Part shown: one piece after another, positions 27,501 through 42,500 of the stretch | Position numbering within the stretch: the first letter of the stretch is position 1 | Layout of the letters: every line of letters starts with the position of its first letter | NCBI GenBank assembly: GCA_035772405.1 | Contig: JAYKKM010000226.1 | Coordinates: 310,001-374,000 of the forward strand | DNA length: 64,000 nt | Reading direction: 5' to 3' | Origin: Chrysogorgia sp. JL179-B06 | Taxonomy: Eukaryota > Cnidaria > Anthozoa > Scleralcyonacea > Chrysogorgiidae | Translations under genes and position numbers: made by a program | The notes under the pieces: generated by a model | Seen by the model: only the letters and a program-made list of their open reading frames with translations | Databases searched by the model: none | Told to the model about the DNA's origin: nothing

Positions 27501-30500
27501 ATCACATAGTTATTATATCCACGACAAAATTACGATACTGTCTATATTTATGTGGACCATATTGGTAACATTTTTGAGTTCATCTAAATCACTGAATGTT
27601 TGTAATTCATTTTCAAGTGACTGAAGTCCGTTTGACTTACCGACACAACACTCAGTACTCGACAGCTGCGAAATTGCCGTGACTTGTTGAGTAAGGTCGC
27701 AGCTCAAAGAAGATTGCCTCTGATTGGCTGAACCAATGTCTTGGTAGACTTGGTAGACTTGTTAGGGTTAGGGTACCAAGACTACCTAGACTACCAAGAC
27801 TACCAAGACTACCTAGACTACCAAGGCTACCTAGACTACCAAGACTAAATCTTTCCATTCTTTATTATTCAGAGGCCACTTATCTTATCGTATCGTATTA
27901 CGTCACCTACAAGCACAAATATGATTGGATGACTACCGCGACTACCAGGCAATTAGGCTCAACCAATAAAATCATAGCTTCTTAAAGCTGCGAGTTTTAT
28001 GGACTTGTTCGACGTACAACACATGAGTTAATGAGTATACTTCGTAATTCCTTTGCGCTTTTAAAAACGTCTTGTTTCATAACTGACCAATTTTCGCTCG
28101 GGGTGTTCTTCATGGTATTCGTGTCAAAATACTGAAGATTACATGGAATTCTCAACTGATAGTGAATAGACTGCCATTTTGAGTTTATTGTGCTCATGAG
28201 TTTGCGAGATAACGATCGGCTTTCGCTCGTAAGCTGACACATGTCGTCGTTAACATAATCGGGTGTCAGTCGTTCATCTTCGTTTCATTTTCTGTGTTTT
28301 GATTGGCTGCGAAATCATTCTTTTGTTAACTTAACTTACATTACATTACATTACACCAATCGCACGACAGCAATGTATCTACTAGTGCATGCGCAGTAGA
28401 TACAAAAATCTATAACGTGACCAACTGAAGTGTATTTCGTAAAAAATATCGTAAAGTTGAATCGGCTGCATCTGAGTGTTTTTTTTATTATGCGATGTTT
28501 TCCAACAGTTTAAGTTACTTTATCTGAAACTGCGAAGTTAGATTACTGAAGATTAGACGAAGCCAGTGTCCAATTGGTGCCTAATCACTGTCTTTACGAA
28601 CCTGAAATTGAACGCTATGCCCTAGAGCATTGATCTAATTTTCGAAGTATGTTTATAAAATAATTTTACTCTACGCACGCTGTGATTGGTCAGCTTGCCA
28701 GTCTCGATCACGCTACGGGGACCTGAATGACGTCAGTAACTAATGAGAATTTGCATTAAATCAAAATCAAAAGCGTTATATATTGTAATTATCCAAAGTA
28801 TAAGAAATTGTTTCTAAATTATTTTATAAAAATAATAGAATACGTTTGCCCAGGTCTCTATAACGTGATCGAAACTCTCGTGAAGTAATAAAAACACTCG
28901 AGAAGTTGGGAAAGCACTCGCCTCGGCGGCTCGTGCTTCTCCCTACACGTCTCTCGTGTTTTTATTACGTCACTCGGGTTTCGATAACGTTATAGAGACC
29001 CGGGCAAACGTAGGGATTTTAAAGATGATATAAGCGTAAACATTACTGTTAGTATCACTCATGCAGTCAAAATCTGAACGTGAGACGAGGGTGGAAACAT
29101 TATTGCATGGATTGGCATTGCCTGTTGGGATATAGATATGGAATAATGGTCCGGCATACTTGGCGTGGTAGATAAACCTCCTTAATTGTAATTAATCTCT
29201 CAAAATAGAAATTCTACGAATATTACTGTAATCTTTGGATAATTGGCTTAATCGTAAAAATCGCGACATCTAACGATCAAGAATTATGTGTCTCTTCTGT
29301 CCATTTTTATCGTTAGTGTAAACTAGAGGTCAGCCGATGATCGGATCGGACATCGGATTTGGCCGATATTTTGCAACATCGGCAAAACATCGGACCGGTA
29401 AAATATCACTACCGTAGTCGATGTTTTTTACCGATGTTAAGTTTCTAAATTTTGGCATTTATAAGAGTTTTTCTGCAGAAGACAAAAGCTATAAGATGCA
29501 GAACACTAGATGACTAGGTTCCATCTCCTGCTGGGAATTCTGTGAACCTGTTTATTTAGAAAGATAAGTGACGAAAGTCAGACCGGAAATTTCAGAGAGC
29601 AAATTGTGAAAATGCAACATTTTTGGCGCCAGTTCGATGGAATTAAAAATATATGCGCGACGTGTCACTTTCAAAATAAAACTAACAAACAAATTATTAA
29701 ATTATCTGTGCCTCATGCATTACTAGTCAGTATCTTATTCTTTCCTAGAAATACTGCTAATATAATAGTTTATGTATATATAGCGACTAATCTGGGCTTC
29801 CTCCAAACGGCCCCATGCAGTAATCTCTAAAAACATTGGATTGGATCCAACATCGGCCGATGTTGCAAAAGAAATATCGGCCATCGAATCGGCAAGCAAA
29901 ACCCATTTCGGTTGACCTCTAGTGTAAACTGTAAAGCAAAAGATCAAAACATGTATTTTATGCACGTAATGTAGATTATATAAAATGGTAGGACCAAAAA
30001 CTCCTTATAATGAAGTAAAAAGTATTTTTGTGTGATCCGTTTGAATCGGACAATATTTGGGCCTTGGCAGACAAAGCGAAGCGGTAAATGGCGCTTTGTG
30101 ATCTGACGAAGTACATAACAGGTTTTAAGAAGGGTATACAGTACACGTTTGCGTAATATAATAAGTACGAATGATATGTATTTAGATTCGATAATTCCAT
30201 TATTGGTTTTCAGAAATGAAAAAGGTTAAATACTGACCGAGATAACGTTCAAAATAATCTACGATGAAGCGGCCGCCTGATTGCTGATTAATTTCTAAGT
30301 ACATAAGCACGTTTTTACGAAGGGTATATATATTTAGACTCGGGAATTCCAAATTTGTTTTCAGAATTGAAATCGGTTAAATATTGGCAACGTTCAAAAC
30401 TACGAAGAAACGGCCTTTTGCAAATATTTGTGATCTACAAATACACGGCGTGCGAGGTCTTGGGATCATGGATGGGGAAAATCCCGCAGGGGATTAGGAT

Positions 30501-33500
30501 GAAACTCTAGGGGGGGAGGGGTAGAACAGGCGAGCGAGGGGTTATTGCGGATACGTATTTCTAGTCTAGTCCATCTTATTGTTATGTTATTGCATGCTTA
30601 TCCATTGGGTATATGCAGGATATACAGCAATACCTGTACTGGACAGAGTGCTGGATCTTATCTTCGGATCTTCCCCTTCTAGTGCACAGTTGGAGTGTTA
30701 GTTAATTAGTCCCAATAGCCTCGATATCCGAACTAATACTTTTAACTATTTTACAAAGTGGCTTATTTATCTGCCCGTTCAAATGTAAAATTCTTTGGAC
30801 ATATCTTGAGATGAACGGGAAAAATTGACTTTTGTGATTGCTTTGCTCTCATGTATACTATCTTTTTTTATTTAAGTACACTTTTAATCCTGAAACGGGT
30901 GAGTGGAGACATCATCAGCATCAGGTAAAATTATCTCTTGCAAGAAGTTGGCTGAACAATACTGTAACAATGCGGCTAACATGGCTGAAAAATAATGTTG
31001 AACGAACAATGTTGTTCACGGTTATCAGAACAGGAATAACAATATTATGCATTGTATCATTGTTGCTGAACATTGTTAACAAGTTGTAACAGTATTCATG
31101 GCTGAACAATGCCGTAACAATATTGATATTATGGCTGAACAACCTTGTTAACAACATTTCTTACGGGGTGCAGCACAACATTTCTTACGAGGTGCAGCAC
31201 AACATTGTTCACGGGCACAACATTGTTCAGAATTGGCAGCACAACATTATTCACGAGGTGCAGTACAACATTGTTCAGAATTGGCAGCACAACATTGTTC
31301 AGAATTGGCAGCACAACATTGTTCACGGGGTGCAGTACAACATTGTTCAGAATTGGCAGCACAACATTGTTCACATGGTGCAGTACAACATTGTTCAGAA
31401 TTGGCAGCACAACATTGTTCAGAAGCTGCAACATTGTTCATGGGGTGTAGCACAACATTGTTCACGCCTGATGACATCGTTCAACAGCTATAGTTGTACG
31501 TTTTTACGCATCTATACGTGGGCTTTTATATACCTTCTAAACTTTGTGATCTGGAACTTTGTTTGATAGATATTTAAAGACCGTAGATGGCTTGGGTCAA
31601 TATCCTACAGCTCAGGAGAAATGAAATATTCAGATCCAGGAACGACAAAGCAAACTGGTGAACATGTTCTAAGTTATCAGGTAAAATTCTGTCTGAAAAT
31701 AAGAATAAGAATAAAAAAAATAAGAATAAAAATATGATGAAAATAAGAATAAGAATAAAAATAAGAATAAAAATATGATGAATAAGAATAAAAAAAATAA
31801 GAATAATACAAAATAATAAAAAACGAGTAAAAGGGACGTTCTGTACTGATGATAGTATGATGATGACTAATTTACCTTTTCTCTACCAAATGGTAGTGAA
31901 GATGGTCAATTTTTGAATTGAGATGAACCTATGCAATGAGCTCAATGGAATTATGACCCTATATTTTATGTTTTATAGGAATGCTTAACCAAAGCACAAG
32001 AGATTTTCAAAGACGCTGTGATTGTCAGGGTAATTTATACAATTTTTGCGTTGTGGCTTTATACGCAGGATGAAAAATATCCTTCTTTGCGAGAAAAAAA
32101 ACTTATAGATACAGTATAACTAAAGACTTATTGACATGCAAGTTGAGAGGAAATAAATAAAATAAATAAACAATCTAACATTATATGTATTTATAAGAAA
32201 CCACGCTGTCGTGTTCTGTTTCATTTATAACCAACTTTCTCATTATGAATTACTTCTAGGGAAAGCATAAACTGAATGATCAATCGTTGTTACTGGGAGA
32301 CGCTGAAAAACTGCGTTGGTTTCTGTTACCCAGTGAAGCACAATCATTTCTTCGTGGAGAAACTCGTGGAACCTATCCAAAAGTGCCACCTTTTACACCT
32401 CTATGTCGCTCTTATCTTGGCAATGATATTACAGATGGCCTTGAAAATAAACTGAATTGTCCTGCGAATGTAGAGAAAAGTCCTAGCTCTTCAAAAGACG
32501 TTTTAAACGATGTAAAAAATATTAAAATAAAAGACAAAGAAGATTCCGAAACTAGCCGTAAATATTATTCACGAGATCAGGTCTTGTCGAACGATGGAAA
32601 TGACGAGGCTATGTTGATAACGGAGAATGCCAGTGCAAATGAGCAAGTACAGAAATCACATCAAGAAACTTTAAAAGAATTGGGCGACATTTCAGTGATG
32701 TATAATGTTGATAAGACAACGTTATCAGCGGAAATGCTCGACATTTGTAATACTTCTTACGTTTACCAAGGTTCAACTGTGGAAAAAAAGAAAAGGGAAA
32801 AAGTTAACTGTTCCAAATCAAAAAATGGACAGACTAATGTCAAACAAGAATGCAGAGTGAAATTTCATAATCCACCCCGGCAAGTGTTCAATCTTGTGGC
32901 GAAGGTTTGAAGTTAAATATTATATATAGCATTATCACCGTATCATGATTATTGATCTAAATATATCCCGTATGTAATTTGTTTATTGCCGCTAAAACCT
33001 GCTTATCATTGCCGATCATTGCTGATAGTCACGTTTCCAAACAGCCCCAATCATTCCCCGATGATCCGGGGATTGCCTCTGAGTCATTTTGATTTCTTGA
33101 TTTCTATAAGTCATTATATAATTATAAGTCATTATATATATATATATTATATATATATATCTACTCAGGATTTCTGGTGAAGGAAAATTTCGAGTGTTGG
33201 AATATATACATTTTAAGACCAAACCGGGACCAGTTGCGAAAAATGCAACTTCAAGGCCTTCCGGCTGGAATTGAACCCGCGACTCTGCGATGCTAGTGCA
33301 GTGCTCTAACCACTGAGCTATGGAAGCCGTTGCCGAGAGCCTAGTCACGAGTTCTGTATATATAGTGGTGGTAATGCCGCGGGATAAGATTCTGGGTATA
33401 TCATAGGTAATATTTGGCATTTCACTCGATTAAACTACATGTTCTCAGGATTTGTGGTGAAGGAAAATTTCGAGTGTTGGAATATATATATGAGTGTTGG

Positions 33501-33501
33501 A

Positions 33502-33532
<31 letters not shown>

Positions 33533-36500
33533 TATATATATCATCGAATTATATATATATTATATATATATTATATATATATTATATATATATTATATAT
33601 CTTATATATATATATAATTATTTTTTGAGTTCTTGATTTCTAGTTACTTGAATGATTGCTTTCATGCGCTTTGATTCGACTGAGTCAATGATATCTGAGT
33701 CAATGTGCAATAATGGTGTAGCTCTAGATAAAGTGAAATAATACGAGCAACAAAATTCCTGCAACTTGTCTCGCAACAAAGTCTTGCAACAATGTTTCGC
33801 TGACAGTTTCTCGCAATGTTGCACATTACTCAATCATTTTTTGATGCAGGTTGTAACAGAATGTTGCAAAAAGTCACTTCAGCTTCGGCCAACATTTGGC
33901 CACAACTTGCAGCACGGATAGTTGTTACGCGTCAAGTGATGAAAGGTAGTAAATGCAACTTCACGCTGCAACATGCAACGCAACAATATTGTGAAACAAG
34001 TTACATAAATATGCTGTTCGTATTAGCTCAGCTATATATGATCTGTGAAATAAACATATTGAACATATTCTCTATTACAGCTTTGTTTATTCTCGGTTGT
34101 TTTACAGGCCATTGAAGAGTTTCATATGATTAAGAATGATGATCGCATCTTAGTGTGTGTTTCTGGTGGAAAAGATTCCCTCTCAATGTTACATGCGTTG
34201 CACCAATATCAGTTTTACGCCAAAATAAAAGTAGGTCATTAGACAATACTTGTTGTACTTTTGCAATCTCATGACACTATTATGGTATGAAAATGCTTGA
34301 CTCACCAATATTTTACTAACATTATACTTCACTAACATCTTACTACACCTTACTACCTTATACTTAACAACAAGACCGTTAACTTGGGCTAGTGCTTGTT
34401 GAAAGACATTGTAAGCAAATTCAGGGGACTACTTCATGTATGCCGATTTTTGTGTCCCAACACAACATTTTGGTTAGGATTAACATAGATGTAGTGTTTG
34501 CCACTCGCTTTGATTACATGGAGGCTCCTGTTTTCCAGACTGACCAGATGAATTGTTATTACATGAGCACAGGCCGGCTTGCTTGCCAGACGACCCGGTT
34601 GGCTATAGAACTGAATTGGCTCAGCAAACAGGATGGCTCTTTTGGCAGGTCAGACTTCTCAGTAAAGCCATGAGCTCGGTTCAGTTTGAGCAAACATTAA
34701 ATCAGTTAATCTTCTTCTCAGTGTATAAGGCATAGCATTAAATCAAACCATTTAGCTGGCAGTAGCAAGGTGTCATAAGCTAAACAGCTTAAAGAAATGT
34801 AATTCAAAATCTTTATTTCTTCATGAAGTCAACATTTTGAGCCAGTAAACATAATTTTAGCACATTGACATACAGATACTCGGGAGTCCAGTGGGCCAGC
34901 TCGCTTCATGTAATATCAAGACAGATTATTGTCTTGGTTAAGTGAGTCAACTTGCTTCTATGTAGTCAAGGCCAAAAATCAGTTCAAAGGTACGTATGGC
35001 TGTACAGACAAAGTAACAGTTGGCAAATGGTGTGCTTGTGAGTCAGTCTGGTATTTGGGCTAGCTCATGCCACATGTAAATATCAGGACTAATTTAACTA
35101 TCTTGATTATAGTGAAGCAGCTTGCCTCCATCAGCGTTTCAGATTTAGGTTGGCGAACGGCAAATTTCGCCGGTGGTTTAGCAGATTTTGTAGCTAATTC
35201 GCCGTGTCTCCATCGTATTTCGCCGTCGCTGGATAAATAATATTCCCAACGCATGTTTTGAAACCCCGTTTTGTGTGAAAATGTTCGAAGTAAACTTGCT
35301 CTTCGTCACTAGCGGCTAAATCTAGAATTTGCACATTGACCACCATATTGATTCTACGGTGCGCTGCATGGAGCGCGGTAGAATTCAATATGGCGGCCAA
35401 TATGCAAATTTTAGATTTAGCCGCTAATTTCGCAATTCGTGACCCCACTTTATCGTATATCTCTGCAAGCATGTTGTGAAAGCATTACTTCACCGTGTTT
35501 CAGGCAGTTCAGCATGGCTTCAGAGAAGTGTTTGTTAAAACTTAATCAGACAACCTTGAAGTGTAGTGATTTAATCTAAGATAAAATGCATCGTTCATAT
35601 CCTACTGACTCAGACTGTTGTATGGCATTTTTTACTTCTGAATTTCACAATTTCCAGGGGGCATGCCCCTCCTCTGGACCATGCATGGCCATTCTCCGGG
35701 TCATCAATTTCATTCTCCAGACCCTTTCACAAAAACCTGAAACGCTGCTCCATGTACAGCTGCAGTAATCACGAAAGCCAAGCCAGTTTGAAAGGTGTGT
35801 ATCTGACTTTACAGACCTGGCTGAACAAACTGGAACTGTCATATTGGTAAACCAGCAAACAATAAACTCTACTCTCTGATGTTGATAGTTGGTATGGGTG
35901 TCAGAGATTTATATACTCATGTGTCCATTTGTAAGCATTCGCATATAATAATATGAACAATCGATAGACTTACTGATAACCCAGAACATTTTGGAGCTCC
36001 ATTTAAGCTAACAGGTAAAATATCAAGTGAATCAGGATTATTCGATGGCAACATTCATTGCATAGTCATCAGATACTTGGTATAATGAATATGAAACAAT
36101 AAACTGTTGATTAGCATCGACTTTATTTTGTATATACAGTAGCTAGACCATAGTGAGTAGACATATACAATATAAACAATACAATACACTACAGCCAGTG
36201 AGCCAGGCAACAATTAAAGCTTATAAAAAATATTACAGTTGCCTCATAACAGTTAACATATTTCCATACAGCATTCATATGTTGAGTCTCATATTAAACT
36301 AGATAAAGTGCTGCGGTGCTCAATATTACAAATAATTTTGTGTGGCACAATTTTGTTTATCAGGTTTCAGGGAACACTTGGTTTTAATGGTGTCAATATA
36401 TTAGTTATATGTGGTGAAAGCGATTATATCTTAGCTTTCCACAGTTTGGCGATTTCCAAATACTTCAGGCATTCATGGCTTTCAAAACAACATTATACAT

Positions 36501-39500
36501 ACATTTACCACAGGATTCCGGTGGTAAATTCAAACCGTTTGAATTATTCAAGATATTATGGAAGATCAGTTACTCGTACCCTTGTCAACATTCCTATTGT
36601 TAACGAACAATGCCAAAGTGCTATGAGGCATTTAAGACTTTGTTGTCTGAACGCTAGATCCATTAGGAATAAATCTGCTGACTTTGTTTGTTATGCACTT
36701 TCAACAGGCGCTGATATTTTCGCCATTACTGAGACATGGCTCACTGAGAGGGATAGGATATGGCTCACAGAGTGGAAATTACCCTACCCGGATATAAACT
36801 GCTCGATCAACCGCGACTTTGGCCGGACTGGTGGTGGAATTGCTCTTTTATTTAGTGAGAATGTCGATGTGCGGAAAGTTGATGGTGGGGAGCGTAAATC
36901 GTTCGAATTTTCTGAATGGATTTTACAATATGGCTCTAATAATTTGAGGGTTATTGTGGTTTACCGCACTCCTTATTCTGCTGCTCATCCAGTTACTACT
37001 AGCGTGTTTTTTTAATGAATTTACGGCCTATTTGGAATCTGTTGTTATGTCTCCTGAGCCTTTGTTGATCACCGGAGATTTTAATATTCACGTGGATGTT
37101 CCTGGTGACTGTGACGCTATTCGTTTGTTGGAACTGCTCACCTCCATGGGTCTTGAACAGCATGTTGATAAGCCTACTCATATATCCAATCATACTCTTG
37201 ACCTGGTTATTACGCGATGTTCGGATTCTTTGCTCTCCACTAAGCCAGTAACTGATTACTTGTTTTCTGATCACATTACTGTTTTATGTGACCTTGCGCT
37301 AGGAAAACCATCTCCAAAAGTGAAACGGGTGTCATATAGGAAGATCAAAGCTATCGACAAAGCGAAGCTATTGGACGAGTTATCATCTTCGGAACTCTGT
37401 CAAAATAGTCCGGATACGCTTGACGAACTCGTTGAAAGTTACAACACAACCTTAGCTCAAGCCTTGGATCGGCACGCGCCAGTATGCACAAAGGTGATAG
37501 AATCTAGACCTCTGGTTCCTTGGTTTAATGAGGATATCAAGGTAGCAAGGCGGGAAAAAAGAAAGGCTGAGAGGAAGTGGCGGCGCACTGGTAACTAGGG
37601 ATGACATGCTGATTATAAAGTTAAGAAGAACAACACAAATAATTAATGAATGAAGCACGTCGAGAGTTTTACCAGACTTTTATTGAGGAAAATAACTTTA
37701 ATCAACGGAATTTATTTGCAGCATCAAAGAAACTACTTAATCAAGCAGATAACAGTGCAGTATTCCCTCCTTTTGATGATAAGCTTAAATTCGCTAATCA
37801 AATGGGAACCTATTTTGTCGAGAAAATTAACAATATTCAGTCACTAAAGCTTGATACCTTGGCGCAGGGGGCTACCTGACGTCTCTGTTGACACCAACTC
37901 GGAAACAAGTTGCTCCATCTTAACAACTTTACTTCGCTTACGGAGATGGAAGTTCGGAGGCTTATTGAAGGCAGCAGTAAGAAAAGTTGTAATCTTGATC
38001 CCATGCCAACGTCTTTGGTGGTTGACTGTATCGACGTGTTGTTGCCGGTGATCACGAAGATGATTAATTTTGTCATTGGAGTCGGGGATGTTTGATGATG
38101 CCTGGAAGTGTGCTCTCGTCAATCCATTGCTGAAAAACTTGGACTTGACTTGTTGTTTAAGAACTACAGACCTATAAGTAACTTACATATGTCTCTAAAC
38201 TAACAGAGAAAGTGGTGTTCAACCAGACGCATGCGCATATGATGGCGAACTCATTGTAATCCTGAGTTACAGTCATCGTATCGACAGTTACATAGTACTG
38301 AGACGGCGCTTTTAAAAGTTACGAATGACATCCTAATGAAGATGAATTCGCAAGAAGTTACTTTGCTGGTTATGCTTGACTTAAGCGCTGCCTTCGACAC
38401 TGTTAACCATGATGTTTTAATTAATCGCTTGTATGATGAGGTCGGCATTCGTGATAAAAGCCTTGGACTGGTTTAAGTCGTACTTATATAACAGAGGACA
38501 GCGGGTTTGTATAGAGGGAACACTTTCTAAGCGTTTTGATTTGAACTGTGGTGTCCCACAGGGTCATGTTTAGGCCCCCTTCTCTTCATTATTTACGCGT
38601 CTAAACTATTCAAAGTGATTGAAGACCAACTTCCGGAGGCACATTGCTATGCTGATGATACGCAGCTTTATTTCAGTTTCAAGCCCAGCACTACTACATC
38701 ACAAGACGATGCTGTGCGTGCGATGGAAAGCTGCATAGAGAAGATCAGATGTTGGATGATCCATGACAAACTCTTAATTAATGATGAGAAGACTGAGTTC
38801 ATTTAATTGAACCCGACAGCAATTATGCAAATTACAACCAACTAATATTCAGTAGGTAATTCGGAGATTAATCCTGGTTCCAATGTTAAGAATCTCGATG
38901 CTGGCTTGACTCAAATCTGGTATGTCAACACACATTACAAACGTAATGCAAATCTGCTTTCTTCCATCTTCATAATATTAGACGTATTAGAAGTATTTAT
39001 CTAGATACTGTCTACTTATCTTAGTACATGCGTTCATTACCACAGGTTAGATTACTGCAATAGCCTATTGTATGGCCTTCCTAAGGACCAGATATCCAAG
39101 TTAACAACGTGTCCAGAATGCTGCGGCTAGATTGGTTTATGGACATCGGAAAATACTCTCACATTACTCCAGCATTATACGAGTTACATTGGCTTCCAGT
39201 TCAAGCGCGCATCCATTTTAAAGTCTTATTGCTTGCTTTTAAAGCTATACACGCCTAGCGCCTTATATATTAAGAGTCTTTTAGTTATTAAAGTCTAAGT
39301 CTTCTTACAATCTGAGGTCAAATAGTGGCCTTTTATTAGAACCCCTAAAGGAAAAATGCTTGTAACTTTGGGTGCTCGCTCGTTTCAGGCGGCGGCACCG
39401 CAATTATGGAATAGCCTTCCAGTTAGTATTCGGATGATTAGTTCTGTTGAAATGTTTAAAAAATCTGTAAAAACGCATCTTTTTAGACAAGCTTTTTAGT

Positions 39501-42500
39501 GATTAATAGTTAGTTTTTAGATTAAATTTTAATATCATAATGTTAATACTGTTGTAAAGCGCTACTGATCTGTTATTGTAATTAGCGCTATATAAGAAAT
39601 AAATTATTAAATTATTATTATTACATGATATACATATTTCCTCCAAAGTACGTTGTCGTCGCAGAGACGAGCGGCCCGATGAACTCAGATTTTGACTGGT
39701 ATCTCAGAAATCTTTAACCTGGTAGGTTTTGCAAACAGAAGTTTCCTAGTGATGGTAGTGTTCTCAGCTGTATAAAGCGGCATTGTCTTCGTGATTCGTT
39801 CGAACTGCAAACTATATAAAACTCGGAGCACGTTTTGCAAAGCCAGATGGGGGATTGCGCAATTTTGCAATTTCGTGACCAAAACGAATAACAAACGGAG
39901 GCGAAAACCATAGTAGCCCAAGTAATTAGACAATTAGAGTTAACATCTGCTCATAGACAACAAGGGCAAGTTGTCTAATTGTTTTAGTATCAACCATAAA
40001 CAATCTTTCTTTTACGTAAAAAAGTCTTATCAAGCATTGTTCCAAATTTTCAGATAGTTTTACCTTTTTGTTTGTAGAAGTCTCCCCAATCAAAATGAAG
40101 AGTAGCTCGATGGCACATGATAAACAATCGCTCACAAAAAACGAGATTGTAATTACAGTACCTCGCTTCAAATTCGGTGTAGATATACTCCATAGGCGTA
40201 AGGGAATTCATTTTCTTATTCGAAAATGTCAAACAGAACAATTTGCCATTACTTTCGGGCCAATGATTTCATCACTCGTATATAAATCTTAGCGGACGCC
40301 ATGTTTGGCCTAGATTTCAGGTTTTACTTGCAGTGTGAATATGTTGTGGCTTCTGATTGGTCAGGAAGGAATATTTCAGTTATAAGGTTTGAGATTACAT
40401 AACGCTACTAGTGGTCTATCACCAATAGACCACTAGTAGCTCAGCCAATCAGAATGCCGAATTTGTAATAGACCACTATAGTTGGTTGATATACTAATCA
40501 CTAACATCTTACTATCTTACTACATCTTACTATCTTACTACATCTTACTACCTTATACTAACTACCTTATACTAACTAACATCTTACTACAGTGTACACT
40601 CGCTAACATCTTACTACAGTGTACCTTATACTCACTAACATCTTGCTACATCTTACTACCTTAACATATTACTACATCTTACTACCTTATACTCACTAAC
40701 ATCTTACTACAGTGTACAGTACCTTATACTTGCACTAACATCTTACTACCTTACACTCACTAACATCTTACTACCTTATACTCACTAACATCTTACTACA
40801 TCTTACTACCTTATACTCACTAACATCTTACTACATCTTACCACCTTATACTCACTAACATCTAACTACATCTTACTATCTTACTACATCTTACTACCTT
40901 ATACTCACTACCATCATACTATACCTTATTTTATATCTTACTACATCTTACTACCTTATACTCACTAACATCTTACTACCTCTAACATCTTACTACCTTA
41001 TACCGTTATACTCACTAACATCTACACTGCCTTATATCAAAATATACACCACCTTAGTAAGATCGTGTAAGATGTGCGGCGCCCATGCTACCATCTCTAA
41101 TGTTGTAAAACGACGTTTGTTCACCAATACCTAAATCATAGCTCTCATTGATCTTATTCTATAGGGTGTTAACTTTACGTTTGGAGCTGCGACGGTTGAT
41201 CCGGGCTCGTCAGCTTATGATCCTAGTCCTCTTAAAGCTTACATGCATCAACTTGGAGTAGAATATTTTTACGAAGTTCAAGGTAACATGAATTTACCTA
41301 ATTGAATTAAAAAAAACATCGTAGCAGTGGAGATTAAAAGGTCGGAAATAATTAATGAAACATCTTTTTTATGTCAAGGAATTATGAAGCAAGCGTCTGA
41401 ACTGCCTGTGTGCGAATCAATTTGCAGCTTCTGTTCACGAATGAAAAGAGGGCGCTTATACGCATGCGCAAGACGTAATGGTTTTAACGTTCTTGCTATT
41501 GGGCAACACCTGGATGATATCGCTGAAAGGCATGTACTTTTTTTTACTCACTCTCAGTTCATCAACTGTTAGTGTAAAAAATAAGCACCTTAAGATCTAC
41601 AACTTACGGTAACCTTAAAGGAAAACTGTAATCTGTAGGGGAACTGTAGTCATTTCCGATATTTAGAAACGGCGTCCAGAAACATAAAATATGAGAATGA
41701 AAACATTATTTCTCGAGTAAGTTGATAATACGTTTAATAACTAAAAGAATAACGAAAAGTTAAGATGACCAATCGAATTGGCAGAATGTTTACAAAAACA
41801 TCAATGTGGTTCTTATTTCATTATTTTTTGTTGTCTTGTCATAGTTTTCTGATGTCCGTATTTCATAATGGGTTGCTGAGAACAATGAAGGCGAATTATG
41901 ACGTGAGGTATAAATGCCCTAAAATTGTATAGTCTTAGTATTCCAGAATCTCTTGCTTTTTAATCGCTCAGCGCACCAGGAAACTAGGAACATTTGAAAA
42001 CTCGTCAATTCTAGGACATTCTCTTTATCTCCTCTATTGAAATTTGCAACAGACTTTGCTCAAACACCTTTGAAAGTAGTTGATTTTTCTATCTTGTCTT
42101 CTATTTGATAGTCAATTACTATAAAAATAATAACAGGCGTTATTTTCGTAGGCCTTTTGAACCAGAAGTATTAGTTATTTATCCGCATGTGCGCAATACG
42201 TACCTATTTTTATCTTTTATAGTGAAAAAGACCTAAGAGTCATTCGTCCTATGACATATGTCAGGGAAAAAGATTTAAGAGATTTTGCAGAGAAGGTAAA
42301 GGAATAAGGCTAAAATTCTACATAAAATACATTAACCAAATGCAACATTTACGAAGTTATTACAGGGAGCCGTAACGTCTATTAGTGAAGCGAGTTTAAC
42401 AGTAAATCGGGTTTATTTGGTATTTTTACACAATAATTGTATTAAATCGCCATTAAAATGTTCTTACTTGTTAATTTTGTCGACAATGAGGATAAATTAC

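Larger units (their letters stand above)
36308..39622 (+). mobile_element. CR1/L2-like LINE, nearly full length but broken
   Basis: Order in one direction: endonuclease, linker, reverse transcriptase, RT tail, non-coding 3' end, (TTA)n tail at 39605-39622. Endonuclease catalytic motifs are present ([23 protein letters not shown]). RT motifs: [26 protein letters not shown] and [12 protein letters not shown]. Broken by a one-base shift at a T-run (37006-37013), a stop near 37596 and several more in the RT. Inserted in intron 18 on the gene's strand. A 3' fragment of the same family is at 18387-18757. Confidence 0.93.
41165..41907 (+). other. GC-AG intron between exons 20 and 21 (41530-41844)
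   Basis: Exon 20 ends GCTGAAAG and the intron begins gcatgt; it ends atag before TTTTCTG. The split Ser codon (AG+T) restores IAESFLM, matching the TtcA pattern. No GT donor nearby preserves frame and the conserved residues. Confidence 0.85.

Noticed and set aside
31123..31566. Open frames rich in QHNIV or NSEQCCAA repeats
   Set aside because: A 24-bp minisatellite gives several open frames at once; it lies in intron 14.
33255..33328. Functional tRNA-Ala gene
   Set aside because: It is the head of a multicopy SINE with imperfect acceptor pairing; a second diverged copy sits at 46247-46319.
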